Origin: Oscillospiraceae bacterium
GTDB lineage: Bacteria; Bacillota; Clostridia; Oscillospirales; Ruminococcaceae
Assembly (NCBI GenBank): GCA_024404875.1
Contig: JAKSPK010000002.1
Span: 1 to 64,000, forward strand
Length of the DNA: 64,000 nucleotides
Direction of reading: 5' to 3'
The first letter of the stretch is position 1, and the number at the start of each line of letters is the position of its first letter. The notes beneath the pieces are model-generated. The model was not told the origin of the DNA. It made no database searches and worked only from the letters and a program-made list of their open reading frames with translations. This document shows, piece after piece, positions 26,287-35,105 of this stretch. Made by a program: the position numbers and the translations under genes.

Positions 26287-27087
26287 GTGGAAGGGCGAAC
26301 GCCGAAAACTGACCATTTGTATGACATACTGACCAAAATGGGCAGCGCCGTAATTGCGTTTTCAGGCGGCGTAGATTCTGCATTTTTGCTTGCTGCAGCG
26401 CAGAAAGCGCTTGGAGACAGGGTACTGGCTGTGACACTGGACTCTGTGTTTTCACCCGCCGCTGAGACCGAAGAGGCGGCCGCTTTTTGCCGGAGCCGGG
26501 GAATTATGCATACTGTCCTGACTGTTGACCCGCTTTCCGATCAAAGCATTGCCGATAACCCGCCTGACCGCTGTTACCACTGCAAGAAGCTATTGTTTTC
26601 TGAGATCCTCCGGGTTGCCGCGAGACGCGGGATTCCGTATGTCTGCGAAGGAACGCACGCTGATGATCTGGCAGATTACCGGCCGGGAATGCGTGCAGTC
26701 TCTGAACTTGGTATCCGCAGCCCGCTGGCCGAGGCAGGAATGACCAAATGCGAGATTCGCGAAGCCTCCAAAGCCTTGGGTATTCCGGATTGGGATCGGC
26801 CTGCAATGGCCTGTCTTGCATCTCGGATTCCCTATGGTGAGCCGATCACCGCGGAGAAGCTTGCTATGGTCAATGGCGCCGAACAGCTTTTGCACAGTCT
26901 TGGAATGACACAAATCCGTGTGCGGATGCACGGTACCATGGCGCGGATCGAAGTACTCCCGGATGAATTTGAAAAGCTGCTTCCTGAAAGGGTTAATGTT
27001 TCCGCAAAGATGAAAGCGCTTGGCTTTTCATATATCGCACTGGATCTTCAGGGCTACCGAACCGGCAGCCTGAATGAAATACTGTAA
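26287..27087 (+). CDS. larE: LarE, ATP-dependent sacrificial sulfur transferase
   Basis: LarE adenylates pyridinium dicarboxylate mononucleotide and donates sulfur to make the nickel-pincer nucleotide (NPN) cofactor. The 266-residue protein has the PP-loop AFSGGVDSAFLLAAAQKAL near residue 20, DRCYHCKKLLF near 96 and ACLASRIPYGEPIT near 175. Only one cysteine is seen in the last motif, at the place of the sacrificial Cys176 of Lactiplantibacillus plantarum LarE, not the three-cysteine cluster of Fe-S LarE forms; this points to the single-turnover type. The start is GTG 26287 with AAAGGGGG upstream. It leads an operon with larB and larC. Confidence 0.93.
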   Translation: MEGRTPKTDHLYDILTKMGSAVIAFSGGVDSAFLLAAAQKALGDRVLAVTLDSVFSPAAETEEAAAFCRSRGIMHTVLTVDPLSDQSIADNPPDRCYHCKKLLFSEILRVAARRGIPYVCEGTHADDLADYRPGMRAVSELGIRSPLAEAGMTKCEIREASKALGIPDWDRPAMACLASRIPYGEPITAEKLAMVNGAEQLLHSLGMTQIRVRMHGTMARIEVLPDEFEKLLPERVNVSAKMKALGFSYIALDLQGYRTGSLNEIL

Positions 27088-27125
27088 ATCTGCCGCATCA
27101 TGCGGCTCAAAATAGGAGGTTCAAT

Positions 27126-27515
27126 ATGGCTTGCTTTATCATTCCGACAACAGAAGCGATTGTCACAACTGTCGCAAACAGATTTGTCAAAAAGCATGAA
27201 TGTCAGAAATCGGCGGGGGATACAGAAAAGCTTCCGTTTTCCGTAAAACTCGGCTGGCTGAACAAGCTGCTCTGGGGCGGCTCGGCGCTGCTGGCCTTTG
27301 AACATCTCTGGCACGGCGAGATTCAGCCGTTTTTTCCGTTCCTTACAGCGGCATCTGATGCGCAGGCAACCGCAGAAATGCTGCGCGAAATGGCGACATC
27401 CGGTGTTGCAATGTCGGTGCTTGTCACATTGGTCTGGGGCGTTATGGTGCTGATTGCCGGAAAACTCGAAAAGCAGAAGGGGCTCACGATGCAGCAGGAG
27501 GCAGTTGAATCATGA
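27126..27515 (+). CDS. Unknown membrane protein A of the lar operon
   Basis: I do not recognise this 129-residue protein. It begins ACFIIPTTEAIVTTVANRF, has a short basic/cysteine segment KKHECQKS, a possible helix around WLNKLLWGGSALLAFEHLWH (about 43-62) and a clear helix AMSVLVTLVWGVMVLIAGKL near residues 95-114. Histidines at about 57 and 60 flank the first helix and could bind metal, which is speculation. AGGAGG lies 6 bases before ATG 27126, and its stop overlaps the next gene (ATGA). Lying between larE and larB, it may help supply nickel or handle the cofactor or substrate. Confidence 0.75.
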   Translation: MACFIIPTTEAIVTTVANRFVKKHECQKSAGDTEKLPFSVKLGWLNKLLWGGSALLAFEHLWHGEIQPFFPFLTAASDAQATAEMLREMATSGVAMSVLVTLVWGVMVLIAGKLEKQKGLTMQQEAVES

Positions 27516-27829
27516 CGCTGCTGATTGCTCTTATTGCAGCTGTCGTTTCGACGGCTGTATGGTATCAGAGCGAAAAGGCGCGGAAGCTGCGCATCGGCAC
27601 ACTCGCGCTGATGTACTGGGGTGCATCGCTGATGTGGCTCGTGGATGCGGCTGTGGAATACGCAGAACTGCGTGCAGAATATTTCACGCCGGCTGTTTCC
27701 GATATGCTGAATGATGCATACCTCGGCCTGTCAGTTGTGGTTCTGGGACTTGTAATCTGGCTGGTGATCGTACTCGTTAAGGATCCGCTTTGCACCGTGC
27801 GGAATCTGCTGCAAAAGCATCATGGATAA
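27512..27829 (+). CDS. Unknown membrane protein B of the lar operon
   Basis: This 105-residue protein has about three hydrophobic helices: residues 2-17 (TLLIALIAAVVSTAVW), 30-48 (LALMYWGASLMWLVDAAVE) and 70-90 (LGLSVVVLGLVIWLVIVLV). An acidic stretch with DAAVEYAEL sits in the second helix and loop. Its start overlaps gene A by 4 bp and its end overlaps larB by 8 bp, so all three are translationally coupled. It has no family I can name; A and B probably form one membrane complex. Confidence 0.75.
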   Translation: MTLLIALIAAVVSTAVWYQSEKARKLRIGTLALMYWGASLMWLVDAAVEYAELRAEYFTPAVSDMLNDAYLGLSVVVLGLVIWLVIVLVKDPLCTVRNLLQKHHG

Positions 27830-28595
27830 GCAGGAGACAGCTTTACTGCTCGAAGCCGTAGAACAGCATCGGATCACGCCGGAGGCTGCTTTGCAGAAAC
27901 TGAAGCAGGCACCGTTCGTCGATCTGCAATATGCGAAAATTGATCTGCACCGCGGCTTGCGGCAGGGCGTTCCGGAGGTCATATACGGCGCCGGCAAGAA
28001 TGCGGAGCAGATCATCGGCATTGCTTGTGCCATGCTGCAAAACGGGCAGGATCGGATCCTGATTACGCGGATTGACGCGGAAAAGGCTGAAGCGATCGCC
28101 GCCGCGCTTCCGCTGCATTATCATGAAGCCGGAAAAATCGGTATGATTGGCGAAATGCCCGAACCAAACGGCATCGGCACAGTGCTGATAGTAACGGGCG
28201 GCACAAGTGATCAGTCTGTCGCAGAGGAAGCGGCCTTTACTGCGGAGGTATTGGGAAACCGTGTACAGCGCCTTTATGATGTCGGAGTCTCCGGTCTGCA
28301 CCGGCTGCTTGCGCATATCGACGAGATCATGTCTGCAAGCGTCATCATCGCTGCCGCCGGCATGGAGGGTGCACTCGCAAGCGTCGTCGGCGGACTGGCT
28401 GACTGTCCGGTGATCGCTGTTCCGACGAGTGTCGGATACGGCGCATCATTCGGCGGGCTCACTGCGCTGCTTTCCATGCTCAATTCCTGTGCAAGCGGGG
28501 TGAGTGTTGTCAATATCGACAATGGGTTCGGTGCGGCATATCAGGCAAGTATGATCAATCACATCGGAGGAAAGAATGCGAACGCTTTATCTTGA
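27822..28595 (+). CDS. larB: LarB, pyridinium-3,5-dicarboxylate mononucleotide synthase
   Basis: LarB carboxylates and hydrolyses nicotinic acid adenine dinucleotide (NaAD) in the first step of NPN synthesis. The 257-residue protein ends in the PurE-like AIR-carboxylase domain: LIVTGGTSDQSVAEEAAFTA near residue 124, YDVGVSGLHRLL near 155, VIIAAAGMEGALASVVGGL near 180 and VIAVPTSVGYGASFGG near 207. ATG 27822 overlaps the previous stop and no strong Shine-Dalgarno is present, so coupling is likely. larC begins before its stop, a 20-bp overlap. Confidence 0.93.
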   Translation: MDKQETALLLEAVEQHRITPEAALQKLKQAPFVDLQYAKIDLHRGLRQGVPEVIYGAGKNAEQIIGIACAMLQNGQDRILITRIDAEKAEAIAAALPLHYHEAGKIGMIGEMPEPNGIGTVLIVTGGTSDQSVAEEAAFTAEVLGNRVQRLYDVGVSGLHRLLAHIDEIMSASVIIAAAGMEGALASVVGGLADCPVIAVPTSVGYGASFGGLTALLSMLNSCASGVSVVNIDNGFGAAYQASMINHIGGKNANALS

Positions 28596-29838
28596 ATGCG
28601 GAATGGGCGCGGCGGGCGATATGCTGACGGCTGCTTTGCTGGAGCTGCTGCCCGACCGCAGTGTTTTTTTTAGTAAAATGAATGCGCTCGGACTTCCGGG
28701 CGTTTCAGTATCTGCTGAGCGGATTTCGAAGCAGGGCATCATGGGAACGCAGATGCATATTCTGATAAACGGTCGGGAAGAAGAATCGGCGGATGACCAT
28801 GAATGCCATGCGCATGAGCATCATCACGAAACCGGGCATCATCATGGTCACGAACATCATCACGAACACGATCACGGACATACGCATCATCATGCATCCA
28901 TGTCGGATATTTTGAATCTGATCGGAGAATTAGACCTTTCTGATGCTGTAAAGCAGAAGGCTTCCGCTGTATATCAGCTCATAGCAGAAGCGGAGAGCCA
29001 TGCGCACGGGTGTGATGTTTCAGAGATTCATTTCCATGAGGTCGGCACGAAGGATGCTGTTGCTGATATCGTCGGTGTCTGCCTGCTGATGGAGATGCTT
29101 GCACCGGAGCGCGTGATCGTTTCGCCTGTTCATGTCGGCAGCGGTCATGTACGCTGTGCGCATGGGATTCTGCCTGTCCCCGCGCCTGCCACAGCCTATA
29201 TCCTGCGCGGCGTTCCAATCTGCACGGGCGGCATCAAAGGTGAGCTGTGTACGCCTACCGGGGCTGCGCTGCTGAAAACATTTGCAGATGAATTTGCACC
29301 GATGCCGGTTATGCGCATTACACAGACCGGCTATGGCTTCGGCAGAAAGGAATTTCGCCGGCTGAACTGCGTTCGTGCATTTCTCGGAGAACTTGATTTA
29401 CCGCGTGAACAGATCACAGAGATCGTCTGTAATCTCGACGATATGACAGGAGAGGAGATCGCATTTGCACAGGAGATGCTTCTGAAAGCCGGAGCGCTTG
29501 ATGTGTTCACATCCCCTGTATATATGAAGAAGGGGCGTCCTGCGGTAATGCTGACCTGCCTTTGCAGAACGGAGCAGCGTGAAGCGATGACGGCACTGAT
29601 TTTCCGGCATACCTCTACGCTTGGTGTGCGCATTCATGTTTGCGAGCGTGATACGCTGACACGCCGCACCGAACAGATCGAGACTGCACTCGGGACGGTT
29701 CGCGTCAAATGTGCAGAGGGCTGCGGCGTGACGCGGGAAAAGCCTGAATTCGACGATCTGGCGCGGATTGCGGAGGAGCAGTCGCTTTCTCTCCGTGCGG
29801 TTGCTGAAATCGTGAAGAAAGAGAAGCAAGGCCAATGA
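28576..29838 (+). CDS. larC: LarC, nickel insertion protein, single reading frame, His-rich
   Basis: LarC inserts nickel into the dithio-pyridinium precursor to give NPN, consuming CTP. The 420-residue protein has TLYLECGMGAAGDMLTAAL at the start, IHFHEVGTKDAVADIVG near 155, SPVHVGSGHVRCAHGILPVPAPAT near 183 (cited for its conserved G-H-G pattern) and TGYGFGRKEF near 255. Residues about 75-107 form a histidine-rich segment that probably stores or delivers Ni(II). In L. plantarum the protein needs a programmed frameshift to join LarC1 and LarC2; here both halves lie in one uninterrupted frame. GGAGGAAAG precedes ATG 28576. Confidence 0.93.
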   Translation: MRTLYLECGMGAAGDMLTAALLELLPDRSVFFSKMNALGLPGVSVSAERISKQGIMGTQMHILINGREEESADDHECHAHEHHHETGHHHGHEHHHEHDHGHTHHHASMSDILNLIGELDLSDAVKQKASAVYQLIAEAESHAHGCDVSEIHFHEVGTKDAVADIVGVCLLMEMLAPERVIVSPVHVGSGHVRCAHGILPVPAPATAYILRGVPICTGGIKGELCTPTGAALLKTFADEFAPMPVMRITQTGYGFGRKEFRRLNCVRAFLGELDLPREQITEIVCNLDDMTGEEIAFAQEMLLKAGALDVFTSPVYMKKGRPAVMLTCLCRTEQREAMTALIFRHTSTLGVRIHVCERDTLTRRTEQIETALGTVRVKCAEGCGVTREKPEFDDLARIAEEQSLSLRAVAEIVKKEKQGQ

Positions 29839-29852
29839 CGAGGAAATGCATA

Positions 29853-32384
29853 ATGGATACGATTAAGAAGCATTTACCGTTTTTTTCAAATTGGCTAAGC
29901 CGAACGATATGCAGTATCAGGGAAGCGAACCCTTTGCGGCTGATTCTACGGATACTGCTGATAACGACAATATCCATAACGATTGTTTGGGATATTGCTG
30001 TGCAGACACCTTTTTCTCCAATGCATTTCATTTTGCTTTGTCTGTATTTGGCGGTTGTGAATATTCTATTGTTCCTTCCTTCCAAGCCTCTGCGCGGATC
30101 CGATTCATGGTTCTTTCGATTATCTTTTTTGGCGGTCTATATTGGTGCAGTGTTTGGGATATGGGATGAACTGAAGTGGATTTATACCGGCGCGGAAGAA
30201 GCGATTCGTAATTATGTTGATATAAATGCATGGCTTGTGTATTGGGCCGTTCCTGCAATCAGTTACGCTCTGCTTCGCCGTGCTTTTTCGGCTGTGTATC
30301 ATGCCTCTGCTGCTGTCTCTGGCTTCGTCAAGCGTTTTGCAGAAGGTGTTCGCAAATCGAGTCTGCTTCAGATAACTGCCGTTGTGCTTGGCTCCGTTCT
30401 TTTCCCGTTTGCAGTGGTTTATATTTTCTCAGTTCAAATCACACTTTCTTTTACGCATGAATACTTTATGTGGCTGCTTCCGGCGATACTTCTGAACTTT
30501 TTGCTGCTGCCTGCAAAAAGGTTATTCGGATCTGTATTCTGGTTTATTCGTGTGACCTTTTTATTGATTTATACCGGAGCTATGACTCTGGTTCTTGACC
30601 GTCTCCTAGCATTATACTGGACATTTGACAGGCCGCAGCTTTACTCATATGCCGACTATCCTTACTGGGCTGCTGCATGGATTATTCCGGCCGGAATCTA
30701 CGGTCTGATTCGATTTGCAATCATTAAGGCTGGTACAAAGGAAAGCAAGAGCGGTCGTGCTTTGCGCAATATCGGAGTCCTTTGGTCACCGTTTTTGAAG
30801 ATTGAGCGGAATGATCAGAAAGGCTTTCATGTCGTCCGTTCCGCATTGATTACACTGCTCTTTCTCGTGGCAGTCGTTGTTTCAGCTGTCGGCGTATTTT
30901 TAACAAAGAATTTTCCCAATATGGATTTTGAGGCGGTGACTTTCACTCTGAACTTTGCAAACGGAGATTACAGTTCCAAGGTGAAACAAGCTGTATATAT
31001 AATAGCCGGAGCAGTCATGGTCACAGGCATTCTGTTCTTTATAGCCGCGCTTCGCAGAGAACATTCGTCAAGGCTTACCGTAATCAGTGTTGATAAAAAA
31101 GAACAGTTGGAGTGCGATCCAGAAAATATCAGTCTTTTGCAAAGAACACTTCCTGCGATTGCGATCGGTGCCGCCGGATTGTTTGTTCTGGCAGATACCC
31201 TGAATGTCGGGCATTTTATCTACTATCGGCTGCATCCCTCTACGCTATATGAAGATCATTATGTTGAGCCGTCACCGGATATCATCCATTTTCCGGAGGA
31301 TAAGAAGAATCTGGTCTATATTTATATGGAGTCCTATGAGAATACATATTCATCAATGGCGAGCGGCGGCAATCAGACAACCAACTATATGCCGGAACTG
31401 ACAAAACTGGCTGATGATAATATGTATTTTTCCAACTGTGATGGACGCGGCGGACAATCTGTGTTTTTTCCGACGGTCGCATATACAATGGCATCGAGTG
31501 TTGCACAGACGAGCGGAGTTCCGCTGACGACTGCCGTCGGAAATCCGCGTGAGGATCTTCTCCATGATCCGATGTATACGAATCTTTTGGCATCGTTGAT
31601 CCGGCTGGAAGATATCCTTCACGATGCAGGATATAATCAACTCTTTGCGCGAGGAGATAGTGCTACCTTTGCCGGCTATAACACTTATGTCGCAAGATAT
31701 GAGAATGAGGAAATATTAGACGCAAATGCAGTCAAGAATGGCAATTATCTTCCGCGAGAGCCGAAGGGAGCGTGGGGTGTTGAGGATTGCCTTCTGTTCC
31801 CTGTGATAAAGGAAAAGGTCCGCGAAATGGCGGAGAAGGATGCGCCGTTCGCAGTGACTGCCTATACGATCGACACACACAGCTATGAACATGGATTCCG
31901 GTGCCAGAACTGCGACCCTTCTATCAAGGATGATTACATCGCGGCAGTGGAATGCTCAAACCGAATTGTTTCGGATTTTGTGCATTGGCTTGAAAAGGAA
32001 CCCTACGGAGACGATACCGTGGTCATAGTCGTCGGTGATCATCTGGCGGATATCAAGGCAAAAGAATTGCGCTGGGAAGATGACGGATATGTCCGGACAA
32101 CATATAACTGCTTTGTCAATGCGCAAAAGACACCTGTCAGCTCGAAAAACCGAGTATTTACAACGATGGATATGTTCCCGACAACACTGTCGGCGCTAGG
32201 TGTCACGATCGACGGCGACCGTCTCGGACTTGGTACGGATCTGTTTTCAGAAACACCGACGCTTTGTGAAGAAATGGGCGAGGAAGAATTTGTTGAGCAG
32301 GTGCAGATGCGTTCATATTATTATAATTCACATTTCTGGCAGCCGATCGACTTGCCGCGGAATGTCTTCAACAGCCATACATAA
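29853..32384 (+). CDS. LtaS/OpgB-like phosphoglycerol transferase, membrane sulfatase-fold
   Basis: The 843-residue protein has about ten hydrophobic helices in two clusters (roughly residues 15-300 and 330-470), then an extracellular alkaline-phosphatase/sulfatase domain from about 480. Motifs are LVYIYMESYENTYSS (first metal-binding Glu), PTVAYTMASSVAQTSGVPL with the nucleophile threonine in the OpgB-like context, AYTIDTHSYEHGF and VVIVVGDHL (second metal site). The TMA-x-x-VA-x-x-x-G-x-P pattern is closer to OpgB/MdoB than to LtaS. Such enzymes move glycerol-phosphate from phosphatidylglycerol to polymers or glycans. AGGAAA precedes ATG 29853; an upstream ATG at 29835 overlaps larC. A link to lar function is doubtful. 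Confidence 0.87.
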   Translation: MDTIKKHLPFFSNWLSRTICSIREANPLRLILRILLITTISITIVWDIAVQTPFSPMHFILLCLYLAVVNILLFLPSKPLRGSDSWFFRLSFLAVYIGAVFGIWDELKWIYTGAEEAIRNYVDINAWLVYWAVPAISYALLRRAFSAVYHASAAVSGFVKRFAEGVRKSSLLQITAVVLGSVLFPFAVVYIFSVQITLSFTHEYFMWLLPAILLNFLLLPAKRLFGSVFWFIRVTFLLIYTGAMTLVLDRLLALYWTFDRPQLYSYADYPYWAAAWIIPAGIYGLIRFAIIKAGTKESKSGRALRNIGVLWSPFLKIERNDQKGFHVVRSALITLLFLVAVVVSAVGVFLTKNFPNMDFEAVTFTLNFANGDYSSKVKQAVYIIAGAVMVTGILFFIAALRREHSSRLTVISVDKKEQLECDPENISLLQRTLPAIAIGAAGLFVLADTLNVGHFIYYRLHPSTLYEDHYVEPSPDIIHFPEDKKNLVYIYMESYENTYSSMASGGNQTTNYMPELTKLADDNMYFSNCDGRGGQSVFFPTVAYTMASSVAQTSGVPLTTAVGNPREDLLHDPMYTNLLASLIRLEDILHDAGYNQLFARGDSATFAGYNTYVARYENEEILDANAVKNGNYLPREPKGAWGVEDCLLFPVIKEKVREMAEKDAPFAVTAYTIDTHSYEHGFRCQNCDPSIKDDYIAAVECSNRIVSDFVHWLEKEPYGDDTVVIVVGDHLADIKAKELRWEDDGYVRTTYNCFVNAQKTPVSSKNRVFTTMDMFPTTLSALGVTIDGDRLGLGTDLFSETPTLCEEMGEEEFVEQVQMRSYYYNSHFWQPIDLPRNVFNSHT

Positions 32385-32424
32385 TACGAAGGCCGGTCAG
32401 CGTGATGCCTGACCGGCCTTCGTA
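32385..32424 (+). terminator. Perfect 16-bp hairpin after the transferase gene
   Basis: TACGAAGGCCGGTCAG (32385-32400) pairs perfectly with CTGACCGGCCTTCGTA (32409-32424), starting at the stop codon. There is no T tract, so it may act as a 3' stabiliser or a factor-assisted terminator. Confidence 0.65.
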
Positions 32425-32514
32425 AACCGCTGATTCAATCCGGTGCATGAGATGCACAGTTAGGTTTGGGATTGGATCAGCGGTTCTATTGTGTTTGTGA
32501 GAGGGGAGAACGGG

Positions 32515-32547
32515 TATAAAAAAATCCGGTACAAAAGTACCGGATTT
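32515..32547 (-). terminator. Terminator of the tRNA operon
   Basis: On minus, AAATCCGGTAC and GTACCGGATTT (32522-32532 and 32537-32547 on plus) form a perfect 11-bp stem with a TTTT loop and a following T tract. Confidence 0.88.
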
Positions 32548-32581
32548 CTGTCGCGATAAGGATATTTCCAAACCGCGTGAA

Positions 32582-32653
32582 GCGGATTACGGGGCTCGAA
32601 CCCGCTACCTCCACCTTGGCAAGGTGGCGCTCTACCAGATGAGCTAAATCCGC
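32582..32653 (-). tRNA. tRNA-Gly (GCC)
   Basis: The minus strand folds as a 72-nt tRNA: acceptor GCGGATT/AATCCGC, D arm with AGCTC...GAGC, anticodon stem around loop TTGCCAA (anticodon GCC) and T arm GCGGGTTCGAGCCCCGT. CCA is not encoded. It is the last gene of a three-tRNA operon. Confidence 0.95.
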
Positions 32654-32657
32654 AAAA

Positions 32658-32731
32658 TGCCTCCTGTCGGAATCGAACCAACGACACGGGGATTTTCAGT
32701 CCCCTGCTCTACCAACTGAGCTAAAGAGGCA
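32658..32731 (-). tRNA. tRNA-Phe (GAA)
   Basis: A 74-nt tRNA: acceptor TGCCTCT/AGGAGGCA, D arm AGCTCAGTTGGTAGAGC, anticodon stem GGGGA/TCCCC around CTGAAAA (anticodon GAA) and T arm with GGTTCGATTCC. The acceptor starts with a U-A pair. CCA is not encoded. Confidence 0.94.
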
Positions 32732-32734
32732 TAC

Positions 32735-32807
32735 GACCTGGATGGGACTCGAACCCACGACCTCCGCCGTGACAGGGCGGCGTTCTAACCAACTGAACTA
32801 CCAGGCC
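32735..32807 (-). tRNA. tRNA-Asp (GTC)
   Basis: A 73-nt tRNA: acceptor GGCCTGG/CCAGGTC (one G:U), D arm GTTCAGTTGGTTAGAAC, anticodon loop CTGTCAC (anticodon GTC) and T arm GTGGGTTCGAGTCCCAT. First gene of the operon. Confidence 0.95.
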
Positions 32808-32855
32808 ATCATTCTGTCCCCCGGAAGTTTTTCGCTTCCGTCAGGCGACTATGTT

Positions 32856-32884
32856 ATTATACATCATTCGAGCTGAATTGTCAA
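32856..32884 (-). promoter_or_regulatory. Consensus promoter of the tRNA operon
   Basis: On minus: TTGACA (32884-32879), a 17-bp spacer and TATAAT (32861-32856), all consensus. A small hairpin (GGAAG/CTTCC) lies between it and tRNA-Asp. Confidence 0.9.
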
Positions 32885-32986
32885 GTGGTTTTTTGGAATT
32901 TGTGTAGAATTGGCGCACTGCACAACAATGACGCAAAAACCGGCAAAATAGTGTTTATTATGAACTAATACATGAGAGCGAAGCGG

Positions 32987-35035
32987 TCAGTTCAGACCGT
33001 TTTCCCCGTTTTTTGCAAATAATTGCAGGACGGCTGTCCGGAGCGGGCGGTTTTCCGGCAGATTCAGCTGCGGGTCATCCGCGAGGATTCGTTTGGCAGC
33101 TTCCTGTGTCTCGGAAACGAGCGGCATATTGCTGCAAAAGGCAGCCTGCATCATCGGCGGCATACCGTGCTGGGCGTGACCGAAGAAATCACCGGGGCCG
33201 CGCAGCCGCAGATCCTCTTCGGCAATCGCAAAGCCGTTTGTTGTGCGGCTCATGATCTTGAGCCGGTTGCGGGCATCCTCGCGGCGGCTGTCCGTCAGCA
33301 GGATGCAGTAGCTCTGCATATTACTGCGCCCGACTCTGCCCCGGAGCTGATGCAGCTGCGCAAGCCCGAAGCGGTCTGCGTTCTCGATCAGGATGACGGT
33401 CGCATTCGGCACATCGACGCCGACTTCAACAACCGTCGTGCAGACAAGCAAGTCAATTTCATGCGCTTTCATCGCGTTCATGACGGCTTCTTTGTCAGCC
33501 GGCTTCATTTTGCCGTGCAGCAATCCGACACGATAATTCGCGAATGCTCCTGTCTTGACATTCTCCGCATAGGTCTCCGCAGCCTGCACATTTTCCAGTG
33601 TATCAGAATCTTCGATCATCGCACAGACAAGGTATGCCTGTTCGCCCGCTTCCAGTCTTTCACGGATAAAGCCATATGCGCGTTCGCGGTAACCGCCGGT
33701 GACAGCAAAGGTCTTGATCGGCAGTCTGCCTTTCGGCATTTCATCAAGAATCGTAATGTCCAGATCACCGTAAACGATCAGCGCAAGTGTACGCGGAATC
33801 GGCGTTGCGGACATGACCAGCTTATGCGGAAAGCCGCCTTTTTCAGCAAGTGCCGCACGCTGTGCAACGCCGAAGCGATGCTGCTCATCGGTAATGACCA
33901 GTCCGAGTGCCGGAAATTCGATATCTTTCTGGATGACGGCGTGTGTGCCGATGATGACCGGGTATTTTCCATCCGCAATCCCTTGCTTGATCTCACGCTT
34001 TTGCTTTGCTTTGGTAGAGCCGGTCAGCAGCGCGGTCGCGATACCGAGCGGTGCAAGGAATTCTGTCATTGTCTGCATATGCTGCTGTGCGAGAATTTCG
34101 GTCGGCGCCATAAGAACGGTTTGCAGACCGTTTTTTGCTGTGAATGCTGCCGCTGCCGCTGCTACGGCTGTTTTGCCGCTTCCGACATCACCCTGCAATA
34201 ATCGGTTCATCGGTTTATCCGCGCAGAGATCGCGGCCGATAACCTCGACTGCGTGACGCTGTGCGTTTGTGAGGGAAAAGGGGAGCGCGGCATAGAAATC
34301 GGAGATATCGGTCTGCGGAGACATGGAGACCGCAGATGAATCTGCTGCACGATGTCTAAGCATGAGCGTTCCGAGCTGAAAGAGCAGCAGCTCCTCGAAT
34401 GCGAGACGGTATCTTGCTGATTCGAGCTGCTCCGGAGATTCTGGACGGTGAACGGCATGGAGTGCTTCAGTCAGCCCGCAAAGCTGAAAGCGTTCCCGCA
34501 TGGACTGCGGCAGCGTTTCAATCGGTGTATGGTCAAGATCCTGTAAGGCGCGGAGAATATTTGTACGCATCATCGCACTGGTTAGTCCGATTGTCTGCGG
34601 ATAGACAGGCTGCAACAGCAGGGCACTCTCTGTTTTCTGCACCTGCGGCGCCTGCATTTCCCGGCGGAGGAATCCGCCGGAGAGTTTGCCGTATGCAAAA
34701 TATTCCTCGCCTGGCTTCATTGCCTGATAGGTATACGGCGAATTGTAGAAAACAAGTGTCATTTCGGTGATGCCGTCAGAGACAACAACGCGGAAAAGAG
34801 AAAAACCTCTTCGCACGAAAGACGGTGCGAGCTTCTGCCGGACGGTACAGCGTACTGCGACAGGTACGCCGTTTTCTGCATCCGCGATCATGACCGGATG
34901 TGTATAATCAATGTAGGTACGCGGAAAATGAAAAAGCAGATCGTACGGGGTAAAAACGCCAAGCTTGTGATATTTCGCGGCGCGTTTTTCGCCGACGCCG
35001 GGCATCGTCTCGATCGGACGGTATAATTCATTCAT
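32987..35035 (-). CDS. recG: ATP-dependent DNA helicase RecG
   Basis: RecG remodels stalled replication forks and branch-migrates Holliday junctions. The 682-residue protein has an N-terminal wedge/OB region (about 1-240; GVGEKRAAKYHKLGVFTPYD, FVRRGFSLFRVVVSDG), Walker A LLQGDVGSGKTAVAAAAAAF near 283, ITDEQHRFGVAQRAAL (DEQH box) near 383, SATPIPRTLAL, and the C-terminal helicase motifs LLHGKMKPADKEAVM and QLRGRVGRSNMQSYC near 590. Length is normal. It has its own promoter and ends about 100 bp before the tRNA promoter. Confidence 0.96.
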   Translation of the reverse strand: MNELYRPIETMPGVGEKRAAKYHKLGVFTPYDLLFHFPRTYIDYTHPVMIADAENGVPVAVRCTVRQKLAPSFVRRGFSLFRVVVSDGITEMTLVFYNSPYTYQAMKPGEEYFAYGKLSGGFLRREMQAPQVQKTESALLLQPVYPQTIGLTSAMMRTNILRALQDLDHTPIETLPQSMRERFQLCGLTEALHAVHRPESPEQLESARYRLAFEELLLFQLGTLMLRHRAADSSAVSMSPQTDISDFYAALPFSLTNAQRHAVEVIGRDLCADKPMNRLLQGDVGSGKTAVAAAAAAFTAKNGLQTVLMAPTEILAQQHMQTMTEFLAPLGIATALLTGSTKAKQKREIKQGIADGKYPVIIGTHAVIQKDIEFPALGLVITDEQHRFGVAQRAALAEKGGFPHKLVMSATPIPRTLALIVYGDLDITILDEMPKGRLPIKTFAVTGGYRERAYGFIRERLEAGEQAYLVCAMIEDSDTLENVQAAETYAENVKTGAFANYRVGLLHGKMKPADKEAVMNAMKAHEIDLLVCTTVVEVGVDVPNATVILIENADRFGLAQLHQLRGRVGRSNMQSYCILLTDSRREDARNRLKIMSRTTNGFAIAEEDLRLRGPGDFFGHAQHGMPPMMQAAFCSNMPLVSETQEAAKRILADDPQLNLPENRPLRTAVLQLFAKNGENGLN

Positions 35036-35076
35036 AATTAATTTGCAGCCTTTCGGTAATGTGGTTTGTTACTTGC

Positions 35077-35105
35077 AGTATAACACAAATTTTCGTAAAT
35101 TGCAA
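35077..35105 (-). promoter_or_regulatory. Promoter of recG
   Basis: On minus: TTGCAA (35105-35100), a 17-bp spacer and TATACT (35082-35077). Confidence 0.7.

Noticed and set aside
28798..28902. CRISPR-like or tandem-repeat array
   Set aside because: The repeats are histidine codons inside the larC frame, without spacers of regular length.
28576..29838. Programmed frameshift in larC
   Set aside because: Both LarC halves lie in one uninterrupted frame, so no frameshift is needed.
33023..34201. 392-codon plus-strand frame opposite recG
   Set aside because: Antisense to conserved helicase motifs, no promoter or ribosome-binding site.
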